This document shows, piece by piece, positions 34,759 to 46,211 of a stretch of DNA of 64,000 nucleotides. The notes under the pieces were generated by a model. It saw only the letters and a list, made by a program, of their open reading frames with translations. It did no database searches and was not told the DNA's origin. The DNA is from Thamnidium elegans (lineage: Eukaryota; Mucoromycota; Mucoromycetes; Mucorales; Mucoraceae): assembly GCA_025201345.1 (NCBI GenBank), contig JAIXMG010000017.1, positions 62,001-126,000 of the forward strand. Reading direction: 5' to 3'. The stretch's first letter is position 1. Each line of letters opens with the position of its first letter. The position numbers were made by a program, and so were the translations under genes.

Positions 34759-36579
34759 TTATCTGCAATAGCGGTATTGTGTATCATCAGTAGCATCCTC
34801 AGAAGCATCAGAAGTTTCGTCATCCGATAGAGTGGTACTATCGTTAGCAGGAGGCGCAATAACTGTCTTTGACGACTTTAATTTATGCTCAGCGGCTTGT
34901 TCACGATCACGTTTCACAGATTCTAAAAATGCAGGGACATGATCTAATAAATAGGTATAATCCGGTAATTTTTCAACTTGCAAATTGTCATTGTCAATTA
35001 AATTCATAATGAAAAAGTTTTGTAATTCGGCAGGAGTAACATATAAATCGGGTACCAAGTCTGTAAACTTTTGTGCTAGTTCTTTAAAGCTATCGGAGAT
35101 AACAACCGTCTTTTCGTTCTCACTATCTTCTTCGTCTTCAATAATATCATCTTCGCCCATAAAACGTAAGAACATCTTGATGATTTGTGATTTATTAGCG
35201 TAGCCTAATTCCATCTTCATATCTATACGACCAGGACGAAGTAAAGCAGGTTGTAAACGGTTTACGTCGTTACATGTCATAAATACCATCGATCCTTCTT
35301 GTGCTACGACACCGTCCAATGCATTTAATAACCCACTCATTGTAATCTTACCACTGCTAGTATCGTTTTCAGAATTGGGATCCTTGATAATACAATGATC
35401 GATATCTTCCATCACCAAAATACTATTACGGGGAACTTCTTGCAACATCACATTGAACTTTTCATCATCCATGGATCCAGATAAACTAATAATGGCTACA
35501 TTCATCTTGACTTTACTCGCAACAGATTGCACCAACGATGTCTTACCCGTACCAGGAGGCCCATATAACAAATAACCGCGACGGTAAGGAATGCCTCGAA
35601 TAGAATACCAATGTTCGCGACGACGGAATGTTTGAATATCCTTCAAGATATGTTCCTTTTGCCCTTCTTTAAGAATAACACTACCAAAAGATCTCAATTC
35701 CTTGGATCCAACTTGCTTCCATTCAAATCCATCATATCGAGCAGGCATACATTTATAAATTGTAAGTTTGCCCGATTCCTTTTCGTAATGTGAATCAATC
35801 CATTCTTGAATAAACGTTTTCAAGAGTTGCATATCACGACCGTACATGGTAATTTCAATACAAGGGTTGGTGCTCATCATGCCCAATAAATCTTTAATAT
35901 TATTGCTGTAGTAGTTTTCCGTATCTTTGTCTACTCCACCGTTCTTCTTTTTGGTTAACCAAAGTGTACGACCCTTATATTTAATTCGATGTGTACTTTC
36001 ATCCACTAAAAAAAAAAAATTAGTTTGTAATACATATATACATTTTTAAATTTAACTTACAAGGAAATAATCGGATTTTAGGTGGTGGAGAAGGACCTTG
36101 CATATCATGATTTTGATCATCCTCAAAGAAACATCGACCTTCTACTTTACGTAAATTTTGAACTTGTGTAGTTTTGGAAGCTACGAATTGTTGAATCGCT
36201 TCATATCCAGATTCATTTTTCCCAATTTCAATAGAAACATACATTCTTTCTCTAACATAACTGGAGATAGAGAAAAATATATTATTTAAATGAAATGAAA
36301 CAATGGCTGATCACGCATATATATAAAAAAAAAAAATTTAATTCATCTTTTTTATATAGTATATATGTACTACTTACGTGCAAGATACAAGATAAAACCT
36401 AAAAAGACAACGTCACTACCGAAATATCTTTTTAAAAGGTTCAAAACTCGGTCTCCAAACAATGAGTTCCAGAAGGCCTCATCAGAGATCTTTTCAAGTA
36501 ATGAGAAAAGTTGTTCGAGGAAAGTTGCTATACGGCCTGTACCTACAGGTAAGCTTTCAATAAGTTGACCACTAGACAT
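34759..36579 (-). CDS. BCS1-type mitochondrial AAA ATPase
   Basis: Inner-membrane AAA ATPase family that translocates the folded Rieske Fe-S protein into complex III. Three exons: about 36579-36378, about 36249-36061 and 36005-34759, near 545 residues. One N-terminal TM (VVFLGFILYLA) is followed by a BCS1_N domain and an AAA module with Walker A YGPPGTGKTS, Walker B ILVMEDIDHC, GLLNALDG and RPGRIDMKMELG (arginine finger and sensor region). The first junction is ambiguous. GTAAGT at 36377 with an acceptor before 36249, or GTATCT at 36388 with the better acceptor CTCCAG before 36260, both keep phase and differ by a few residues. A paralogue rather than BCS1 itself is possible: there is an acidic insert (DIIEDEEDSENE) and the C-terminus is long and disordered. 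Confidence 0.9.
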
Positions 36580-39326
36580 TTTTTTTTTTTTTTTGTGTAA
36601 GACAGAGAAAAAATAATAAAAAGTTGACAAGTGCTGTGAAAGTGAGTTTTTATATTAAATTTAGTTTCGCCGCAGTAGATAAAATAGTTTATTTTTCATG
36701 TGTTTCCGTTCAAGTAATAATAGAGGCGTTTAAATTATATTACACAAAATTTTAACTTGACATGAATGGTTAATAGGGATCTAAACCACTGTGGCTAGTA
36801 ACACTTTGGTATACCGTTTCTTTCCTTTGATATAACCTTTACAGCTCTACCTCTACAAAAAAAAATATATATATACTCTCATCATGTGGCGCTTTGTTTT
36901 CCTTTTTGTTAATATCATTTATACGGTGCTGTCCTTCCAAATGTCTTTTTTAGATCTGAAAATAGAATACCGACACAAGAAAAGCTCCCGCCTCCCCCAC
37001 CTTATCTTTTTTGGTTGCTAGGCAAACCGGGAACCTAAATTTAGTAGTTAAATCTTTTCTTCGAAAGGCAAAAATAACGCAAAAAAAAAAAACTGTGCGT
37101 TGTACCAATATTAATATTACAAAAATGTGTCCCGAAATACGTTAATACACGTTTCATCAGACCAATGTCTACAGAATTTCCGGTATTATAAGCAATAGGT
37201 GCACCCCTTTTCCTTTTTAAAATAGATTTGGGACCGCAGTAAATAAAATGGTTTATAGTATACTAATCGAATGTAATTAGATCTTTATGTTGTATAATAC
37301 GTCTCTTTTTTTTTTTTATTATTAAAACAAGAGAGCTTGGTATTTATTTTACTTTGGAAAAAAAAATATATTTTCTGTATTGACAAGAATTTCTTATTCG
37401 GCATGAAAATTTCCCATTTGTTTTTTTGTGAGGTTATTATTCGATCTGTTTCTTGATCATTTCAGTGTTTCCGAGCGTAAGAAAACAAATGTGCAGATGC
37501 TTAGTATACCTTTTTTGGATAAACTGAAGGTAGAATTAATTCATATTTAGGGGGGGGGGGGGATCAAAAAAAATTTACCTGTAGGAATCATTGAAGTCTC
37601 GGGCTCGGTAAAAGAAAAAACGGGTGAGGTTGTCCTTCTCTCTTTCGATAAATCTTTTACTTGACACCCTAACTACCAAAAAAAAGGGGGGGTATGAGTA
37701 AAAGTCTCTTATTTGAGTATTGTATAAATATATTTAAGCCCGCTCTTTCTTTAGACAGAAGAACTTGTTGAACTTTCTTCTTGGTTACCTTCTTGTTCAT
37801 CTAACCCGCGTTGTTTTTTTGTTTTGGATTAACTCTTCAGCTTCTCGAAGAAGTGAAAAGAAAGAAGAAAACGATAAAGCAAATAAAAATACACAGACTT
37901 TTGTTTTCTTTGAATAATCACAAATAAGATGTATTTTTTTTCTTTTGATAAAATAAACCCCCCCCCCAATATTTTGAAGTATCTCAGTGTCTTTTTATTT
38001 TATAACAATCTACGAATTTACTTTTTTCATGCGCTCACTCAACTTGGTTTTACCCGCATAAAAAGGAACTTGCATGAATCAACATACATAAAAATGATTA
38101 GCTAACGTATAAATACGAGTATTATGAAGTAGATATAATACGCCATGATGAGCACGTAGCACATATGATTAAATCGACTCCCCATTTTTTTCACAGCTAA
38201 AATAACTATCTTTTTGCAAGGCCTTTTCTTCTTTTTCTTTTTTACTTTTTTTTTTTCTCCTAATGTTCGTACAAATTATACAGTTTTTCTTAGAGTAGTT
38301 GCCGTGCATAGAAGGCGAGTGAAAAGTAACACGTTGCACTTTTTTCTTTTCTAAACCTGTAATAGAACGCGCATCGAAACCAAGAAAAAAAAAACTGACA
38401 AAGTAACGATATGCAATGAAAGAAGACTGTCCACGGTTCAAAACCTTTTTATTAGGTATTTTTAACGCACTGTTTTAAAAGTCATAGCAACAAACCAGCC
38501 AAAGAAAATCACCTCCAGAAAGAATCAAGAGATCATTTATTAAATATAATCGCATTGAAAACGATTAAAAAATGCTGCTGTATCATCTTGTTCGCAGGCG
38601 AGCGAGCCAATCCAGAGACGAGACTTTTTTTTTTAAAAAAAAGAAAGCAAGCGATATATTACGACCGAAATACGCGAGGTACGGATCATTACACAGTACA
38701 GCTCTATATTGACATTATTACTACTATGTCAGACGTGTTTCGATTACTTCCAGTCTGAGAACGTACGACTTTACGTCATTGATTATGCAGACGTAACTAC
38801 TAAAGATCTTTTAACTGTCTTTAGGTGCGTTTTACTACAACTTAACAAATGAAACATTATATTTCTAGATTACATCAGTTAACCAAGGTATAAAAAATAA
38901 AAAAAGTATCATTTAGAGTTGATTTAACTTATTGTGGCATTTCTTCCTATCTCTTATACATTAGACAGTATTCTCAATTTAGCAATAAACGTCTTCTTTT
39001 TAAAAATTTGGAGTACAGGTGTTCCCCGCGGAAAGTGTATTAGTCATCTACACTTCAAGATAGAAAATCCCCCCCTCCCTTTTTTTTTTTTTTTTTTACT
39101 TTTTCCATTATAAATTTGGCCTAATTAGATCCATTTTTTTTTAAAAAAACAAGCGACCAATAATACACGTATGCGTACGTGGCTCCACCATTGTAAACAC
39201 TGAGAGTTAAAATTAAACAAACGCTAAGTGCAATTAACTTTTTTTCTTTTTTTTTTTTTTTCCCATTATCTTCCCCTCTTTTTTTTTCTTCTCTCTTACT
39301 AGATTATTTAAAAAAAAAAGAAGGAC
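36580..39326. other. Gene-free region upstream of BCS1-like and SERCA genes
   Basis: 2.7 kb with no supported gene on either strand. It holds both divergent promoters. Noted are a G-run of 13 at about 37550-37562, C-runs near 37960, a T-run/A-run palindrome at about 38628-38642, another at about 39133-39147 and pyrimidine-rich tracts at 39240-39300 leading to the SERCA start. No RNA gene was recognised. Confidence 0.45.
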
Positions 39327-42100
39327 ATGGACAATTCATTTGTCAAAACACCGCAAGAGGTGTGTCAATTTTTTAATGTAGATAGTTCTAAAGGTTTAGA
39401 CCCTGCTCAAGTGAAGCAGCAACAAGCAAAATTCGGAAAAAACGGTAAAAAAAGAAAAAAAAAAAACTATGCCCAAAAAAAAAAAAAAATGCTAATATAT
39501 TAAAATAGAGCTACCTGAAGAAGAATCAACACCTCTCTATAAACTAATCTTGGAACAGTTCCAAGATCAACTTGTTCTTATCTTACTCGGTGCTGCCGTA
39601 GTCTCTTTTGTCCTTGCCATTTTTGAAGATCAAGACACTTCCACTGCATTTGTCGAACCTATTGTTATTTTGATCATCCTTATTGCCAATGCCACCGTTG
39701 GTGTTTTACAAGAGTCCAGTGCCGAAAAGGCTATTGACGCATTAAAAGAATATTCCCCCGATGAGGCCAAAGTTGTCCGTGATAACGGTATTTTACGCAA
39801 ATTGCGTTCAGAGGAGCTTGTACCTGGTGATATTATTGATTTGGCTGTCGGTGACAAAGTGCCTGCTGATGCTCGTGTGCTTTCCATCTCCAGCAGTGTA
39901 TTCCGTATTGACCAAGCTCTCTTGACCGGTGAGTCAGTGAGTGTTGATAAGCAAGTAGAGCCTATCTACGACGAGGATGCTGTGAAGCAAGATCAATGCA
40001 ACATGTTGTTTTCCGGCACGACCTGTGTGCTTGGTAAGGCCAGAGCCATCGTTGTCAAGACCGGTGTTTCCACTGCTATTGGCGATATCCATACCTCCAT
40101 CTCTTCTCAAATCTCGGAAAAGACTCCTCTGAAGCGTAAATTGGATGATTTCGGGGATATGTTGGCCAAGGTCATTACTGTTATCTGTATTTTGGTTTGG
40201 ATTGTCAACGTTCGTAACTTTAACCATCCATCTCATAACGGTTGGTTAGGAGGTGCTGTTTACTACTTTAAGATTGCCGTTGCTTTAGCTGTCGCTGCCA
40301 TTCCTGAAGGTTTGGCCGCTGTCATTACTGCTTGTCTTGCTCTTGGTACCAAAAAGATGGCCAAGCGCGGTGCTATCGTTCGTAGTTTACCCAGTGTAGA
40401 AACTTTAGGTTGTACTAGTGTCATTTGTTCAGATAAGACAGGTACCTTGACTACGAATCAGATGAGCGTTGCTAGAGTTGCATTGGTCTCAAATGGATCC
40501 GGTGATTTAACTGAATTGTGTATCGACGGTACGAGCTATGAACCTACTGGTTCCGTAAAGTATAGCACTGGATTACCTGTCACTCCCGTAAAGGACTCTG
40601 TATTACACGATATTGCTATGGTATGTTCTCTTTGTAACGACGCCCGTATCGCCTATGATGAATCTACCGATACTTATGCCTGCATTGGCGAACCTACTGA
40701 AGCCGCTCTCCAGGTGCTTGTTGAAAAATTCGGTACTGTCGATGCCGGCTTTAACGGTCAATTACAATCTCTTTCCAAGGTACAACGTTCCACAGCCTGT
40801 AACGATTATTACGGTACGCAATGCAACCGTACCGCTACCCTTGAATTCACTCGTGACCGTAAATCCATGTCTGTTATTGTTGATAACACCTTATTGGTAA
40901 AGGGTGCGCCTGAATCTATCTTGGAACGCTGTTCTTTTGTCCGTTTATCTGAATCCTCTGCCCCTGTTCCTATGACGGCTGCTATTCGCGAAAACTTGAA
41001 TAAGAAGGTTCTTGAATACGGCCAAGGCATGTCGCTCCGTTGTATCGGTTTAGCAAAGCTTGAAAACATCGATGCTGCCCAACTCAATTTACGTGACCAA
41101 ACCAAGTTCGCCATGTACGAACAAAACATGACTTTTGTTGGTCTTGTTGGTATGATGGATCCTCCTCGTCCTGAGGTCGCCGACTCAATTTTGCAATGTA
41201 AGACTGCTGGCATCCGTGTCATTGTTATCACTGGTGATAACAAGAACACTGCTGAATCAATTTGTAGACAAATTGGTGTATTTGACGCAGACGAGGACCT
41301 GACCGGAAAGAGTTATACTGGCCGTGAATTTGATGCTCTTTCTGATTCCGAAAAGATCGAGGCTGTCAAACGTGCAAGTTTGTTTACTCGTACTGAGCCT
41401 ATCCATAAACAACAACTGGTCGATTTATTAAGAGCTACGGGTGAGATTGTTGCCATGACCGGTGATGGTGTCAATGACGCACCTGCCTTAAAGAAGGCTG
41501 ATATTGGTATTGCCATGGGTTCTGGTACCGACGTAGCCAAACTTGCGGCTGATATGGTTTTAGCCGATGATAATTTCGCCACAATTGAAAAGGCCGTTGA
41601 GGAAGGCCGTAGTATTTACAACAACACGAAGCAGTTTATCCGTTACTTGATCTCTTCTAACATCGGTGAGGTTGTTTCCATTTTCTTGACTGTTCTTTTA
41701 GGTTTGCCTGAAGCTTTGATTCCTGTCCAGTTACTTTGGGTTAATTTGGTCACCGATGGTCTTCCCGCTACTGCTCTTGGATTTAACCCTCCTGATCATG
41801 ATATTATGAGACGTCCTCCTCGTAGTTCCAAGGAACCTCTTGTTGGCGGATGGTTATTCTTTAGATATATGGCTGTTGGTACCTACGTTGGTATTGCTAC
41901 TGTATTTGGTTATGTTTGGTGGTTTATGTATTATACTGGCGGACCCCAAATCTCTTATTACCAATTATCTCATTTCCATAGCTGTTCTACCTTGTTCCCT
42001 GAGATTGGTTGTGAAATGTTTAATAACCATATGTCTATGAAGGCTACCACTATGAGTTTATCTATTTTAGTAGTAATTGAAATGTTGAATGCCATGAACA

Positions 42101-42137
<37 letters not shown>

Positions 42138-42448
42138 ATATAGTATATTCTAATCTCCCCCTCCCGCTCTTAAATAGTTTGAGTGAAAACGAATCCTTGT
42201 TAACATTGCCTTTGTGGGCTAACCCTTATCTTGTTGTATCTATTGTTTTATCTATGGCTTTACACTTTATGATTTTGTACGTTCCTTTCTTTACCAAATT
42301 ATTCGTTATTATTCCACTTAATTTGGACGAATGGATTGCCGTCTTATGGATCTCTTTACCAGTTATCTTTATTGACGAAGTATTAAAGTTCATTACACGT
42401 ACTTGGATCGCACCACCTACTTTGATCCAAAAGAAAAAGACTCAATAA
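39327..42448 (+). CDS. SERCA-type Ca2+ P-type ATPase
   Basis: Type IIA calcium pump moving cytosolic Ca2+ into the ER. Three exons in phase (39327-39444, 39509-42101, 42178-42448) give 993 residues, typical for SERCA. The N-terminus [19 protein letters not shown] crosses intron 1. Other motifs are LLTGES (actuator domain), [18 protein letters not shown] (M4 Ca-site PEGL), [13 protein letters not shown] with the phosphorylated Asp at about residue 350, [12 protein letters not shown] (nucleotide binding), [20 protein letters not shown] (hinge) and [18 protein letters not shown] (M6). The last residues are KKTQ, a KKxx-type di-lysine ER-retrieval signal, which fits ER residence. S. cerevisiae lacks SERCA, so its presence agrees with a filamentous or early-diverging fungus. 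Confidence 0.97.
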
Positions 42449-42539
42449 AATTAAAAATAGAAGATTTTTTTGACCATCCGCTTTTTTTTTTTTGCCTTTT
42501 TTTTGCCTTTTTTTTTTTTTTTACAAACCCTTCTTTAAA

Positions 42540-43324
42540 ATGAAGAAACTCCCCATTAGACCAGGCCCTTTTAACACTGTGGGCTTTTTCTTTTCTATCG
42601 TTGGTTTTGTGCTTGTTTTGTTATGCCTCGTGGGCTGTTTAAAACCAAGTGGTCGGGGACTTTATTTTGCCAAACTAACTAATGCTGCTCCATTTGCCGA
42701 CGGATCAAGCGTTGCTTTTTATTACGGTTGGCAAGGTTACTGTGTAGAAGACACCGAGTTAAACTGTTATGCTGACAGAAGTATGATGGTTGTACCTTTT
42801 GGTAATAATAACACCAACAAAAAAAAACATGTAATATTTAATTCATTTAAAAAAAAAAAATAGATGTTGTCATCCTAACTCAATTAAATGCAAGTTATCC
42901 TGAATTATTTACAGATCCCATTCCTCAGGACGAAGCATTAAACCCTGCTTCTACACCTTCACCTGCCCACGATCCCAAAATTTACCCTGCAGCCGTCCTA
43001 TGTTTATTATGTTCGGCTGTCTTACTTGGACTTTGTTTTTTACGTATGTGCAGCCCACATACTTACCAGGACGAATTCCATTCACGAGGATTTTTAGCGT
43101 CCGGAGCAACTGTTTTAGCTTTATTATTGGTTATTTTATCTTCCATCATGTATCAAAATGCAATTGAACAGTTAAATTTAGAGTATCCTCATTTAATAGC
43201 TAGCCAAGGCCCTGCCATGACCATGATCGGTGTTTCTTTTGCTTCTTTTACCATAGCCGCTTATTCTTTATTAAGAGGTTGTATGACCACAGATTCAGCT
43301 TCGGAAGGTTACAGTCCACTTTAA
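42540..43324 (+). CDS. PalI/SUR7-family tetraspan membrane protein
   Basis: Two exons, 42540-42801 and 42864-43324, give 240 residues. Start ATG at 42540 (MKKLPIRPGPF). TM1 (about 12-36) is followed by an extracellular loop with a WQGYCVED...NC pair of cysteines, the claudin-like signature of SUR7/PalI proteins. Three further hydrophobic segments follow: AVLCLLCSAVLLGLCFL, ATVLALLLVILSSI and MIGVSFASFTIAAYSLL. The family includes the ambient-pH sensor component PalI/Rim9 and eisosome-associated Sur7. The short C-terminus favours neither clearly. It lies close downstream of SERCA on the same strand but with its own leader; there is no evidence of linkage. Confidence 0.78.
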
Positions 43325-43326
43325 AT

Positions 43327-43357
<31 letters not shown>

Positions 43358-43515
43358 GCGGATCAAATCAATGATTTCAACAACTTGTTCTATAGTCTTG
43401 CTTTTAATAAAATATATTGTAAATATTACTTTTTTTATACCTCTTTTTCGAGATCATGCATACGAGCACTGTCCATTGTCCATTGTTTAATTTCTGGTTT
43501 TAAGCACCTGTTTTC

Positions 43516-44070
43516 TTATGCTAAACAGCTCACTTGTTCCTGTAACGGTAATAGTAATTGATCTGGTGACGGAAGTGTGATAGAATTTAAAGTTGATAAT
43601 TTACCAGGATAGGACCATGAAGGTGATATCATATCATTTAAAGTTGGTAGAGCCATGGTTGTTAGTAGATGAGTTGATGCGGGTGGTGATGCCGATGAAA
43701 TAGGAACGTCTAGACGATCGGTTTTTCTGATCTCATTATTTCCTACTTTAGCTCTTTGATGCCTATTTAAAGCGTTCACTTTAGCAAATGAACGACCGCA
43801 CGGATACGGCCGTTCTCCTGTTTGTAATTTTTGGTGGCGTTATAGATCATGCTGACGCCTAAAAAAAAAAAAATGATTACATGTCGTACACTAGATTATG
43901 CGGTTTGGTTTTTTAGTTTTTTTTTTTAAAAAAAATTACTTGAAATGGTCTCGCGGACGAATGCGTCGCCAAATGAGATCTTAGATTATGTGCGCGGTTA
44001 AAAGATTGATCGCATTGCTTACAAACATACGTTTTACTATCCGTTGTGGCGAATTGACTTAGATCTATTT
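43516..44070 (-). pseudogene. Broken C2H2 zinc-finger transcription factor gene
   Basis: A good C2H2 finger, YVCKQCDQSFNRAHNLRSHL, ends at THSSARPFQ (about 43940-44035). It is followed by an intron-like gap and the linker region RQHDL, in-frame TAA (43840-43842), RHQKLQTGERPYPC, then GRSFAKVNALNRHQR. Finger 2 has lost its Cys pair and the third finger lacks one Cys. No start codon or 5' exon is visible before the next gene. The original order resembles fungal three-finger factors in which RQHDLKRH and TGERPY are conserved. The frame downstream of the stop remains open to 43516, suggesting recent loss or a sequencing problem at several places. Confidence 0.6.
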
Positions 44071-44318
44071 TTTTTCTGCGCTTGTTCTATTGTCATAGCG
44101 CAAGAAAGAGCTCAAAATATTTGGTTTTGAGAAAAAGAAGGGGGAGGAAAGAAAGGTATTTGCGCTTGTGCACCCATCGTCATCTCCCCCCCCCTTTTTT
44201 TTTATTATTGAAACCCGCGCCACATAAGTCAAAGCATTTTTTTTTTTTTTACATTGTTTTTATTATGATGGGGGAAAAAAAAAAGGTAAATGACAATAAA
44301 TAAAGAAATAATTTTTTT

Positions 44319-46211
44319 TTAAGGCGAAGCACCTTTTTCAGTATGCTTCATACGCTTGCGTTGAATAACAGGAATACTTGTAATAGATTTTTCTTGTTGG
44401 TGACCACGCTTACGTCCTTTTGTAAATGATTTTTCCTCGATTTCGCTTGACAAGGGATGACGTCCTGGTACCATCACAAGACCAGCTGTACGAAGTGATG
44501 AAGACCCTTTTTTAAACTGACAAGTTAGTACGCGTGAAAAAAAAAACATTATAAAATAAATTACCTAATGGAGACTTTCTATCTGTTTCAGACCAAGAAG
44601 GGGGTGATTGGTATGGAGAGCTATTAGAGTACTTTAAAGCATGTGTAGAAGAAGACTCTGGTGGTGGACTACTCGGAAAATCAATACTACGCTTGTCTTC
44701 TTCTTTTTCGATTACTTTACGATTTGTTTGCAAGTAAGGACTAGTGTGGTTTTCATATGGAGAAGAGAAATGTTCGGTTGAATGATCAGAAGGATAAATG
44801 TTGTATGAATGCTGATTTGTTGATGTTGAGGTTGCAGTTGAACTGGCGGTGGCAGGTGCAGATGTTGTTGAATTACCATTATTAGTAAAACGATTGCCGT
44901 TATTACGATATTCATAAGAATTGTTTAGTAAATACATGTCACTTTCGTCATTAGAAAGAATAGGCGCAATAGTTCCGGGCACTGGACTACAACTTCCACT
45001 GTTTTGTAATTGATTCGGTTGTTGAGATCGCATCAGTACTAATAAGAATAAGAATGACTTGTTACAAACAAACAAACAAAAATATAAACTTACTTTGATC
45101 TTGTTGTTGATTTGCAAGGCTTGGAAGAGATTGATATGGTTGTTTTTCCCATGACTGCATACTAAAAGAACCAAAGTTTTCATTTTTATTATAATATCCT
45201 CTAGGTGTGTTAATAGAAGATGGCAACATGATAGGTACGCCCGTACTTCCGGCAGCAGCAACAGGAGGTGGAGGAGGCATAGATAAGAAAATGGAAGGAT
45301 CATCGACGAATAAAGGATATAATATATCCACAATTTTAAATTTAGTAGCTAAATCTTTGGCTCGAGAAAATGTGATCCTAAAAGATTTATTATTATTAAT
45401 ATGTAATGTACTTAATAAAACATGATATGTAATACTTTACCAGACACCTTTTAGATGCATTGCACCTACTTTGACAACAACACGACCTTTTTCATTTTTG
45501 AGAATACCATCACGTTTACCTCGAGACATGCCCACAACGTTAAGTAATTTGGTACCATTAATCATATCATTATCTATATATATATAAATGTATTATTAAT
45601 TTTATCTGTTTGTTTGTATATATTTTTATATATATATAAAGGTACATACCTTGTCTACGAGCAACACAGACGCTTTTTGCATCTACTTGATAACAAAGAG
45701 TTCCCTCATCTTCCCAAACAGTTGTAGTTAACTTGGGTCTTTGCATAGGAGCAGACATATGAGGAAGTGTGTTATTATTATTATTAGAACCATAGCCACC
45801 ATAACTATTATTACGAGATGGTGGAGGAAGTGGTGGTGGAGGACTAGAGTTCCAAGAAAGATTAGGAGAAGAAGAATTCCAAGCGGTACTATTCGTATGA
45901 TGATAACTATTATCATTAGGGTTATTATTTGTAGTATCATGATGATGATGATGATGATGATGGTTATTAGGGTGATTCATATCACCATGTGATGCGTAAC
46001 TATTAGATGAAGATGCATTATTCAGTCCAGCCGAATGATGATAGGGTGTTGAACTTGATGTTGGCGATGATCTAGCATCAGAGAATGCACTTGATCGATA
46101 TTGTTGTGGATTTCCATAATGTGAGTAAGAGTGCTGTTCAGGATGACTGGGTGGCAAAGCGTAAGGTAATTGTTGTGAAGAGTATAAATTGCTTTGATAA
46201 ATGCCTTCCAT
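44319..46211 (-). CDS. APSES-domain transcription factor (StuA/Efg1/Phd1 type)
   Basis: bHLH-like APSES regulator of fungal morphogenesis, nuclear. Five exons in phase: 46211-45650, 45573-45441, 45377-45094, 45038-44565 and 44506-44319, for 546 residues. The first about 155 residues are disordered with His and Asn runs. The APSES domain spans introns 1 and 2: [79 protein letters not shown] and [10 protein letters not shown] Pro/Ser-rich tail ends in basic clusters ([17 protein letters not shown]) that act as nuclear signals in relatives. The last intron keeps phase only if the AAAAAAG acceptor (before 44506) is used instead of the nearer CAG, which lies too close to a TACTAAC branch site. Confidence 0.92.
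45938..45961. repeat. (GAT)n microsatellite encoding a His tract
   Basis: About eight GAT units on the plus strand, read as CAT (His) on the minus strand within the disordered N-terminus of the APSES factor. Confidence 0.8.

Noticed and set aside
38555..38760. Possible structured RNA or tRNA near GCGAGCGAGCCAATCC
   Set aside because: No cloverleaf, anticodon arm or T-loop consensus could be formed. No tRNA or 5S rRNA pattern was found anywhere in the window.
42540..43324. Operon with SERCA
   Set aside because: Same strand and close spacing, but a separate leader and eukaryotic context; no evidence of joint transcription.
44506..44520. Stop codon TAA just after the CAG acceptor in the last APSES intron
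   Set aside because: Using the next AG (AAAAAAG before 44506) restores the frame into the basic C-terminus, and CAG is too close to the TACTAAC branch site to be used.
45441..45573. Apparent +1 frameshift inside the APSES domain
   Set aside because: A first manual count gave an exon one base too long. Recounting the lines gave 133 nt, which keeps [16 protein letters not shown] in one frame.
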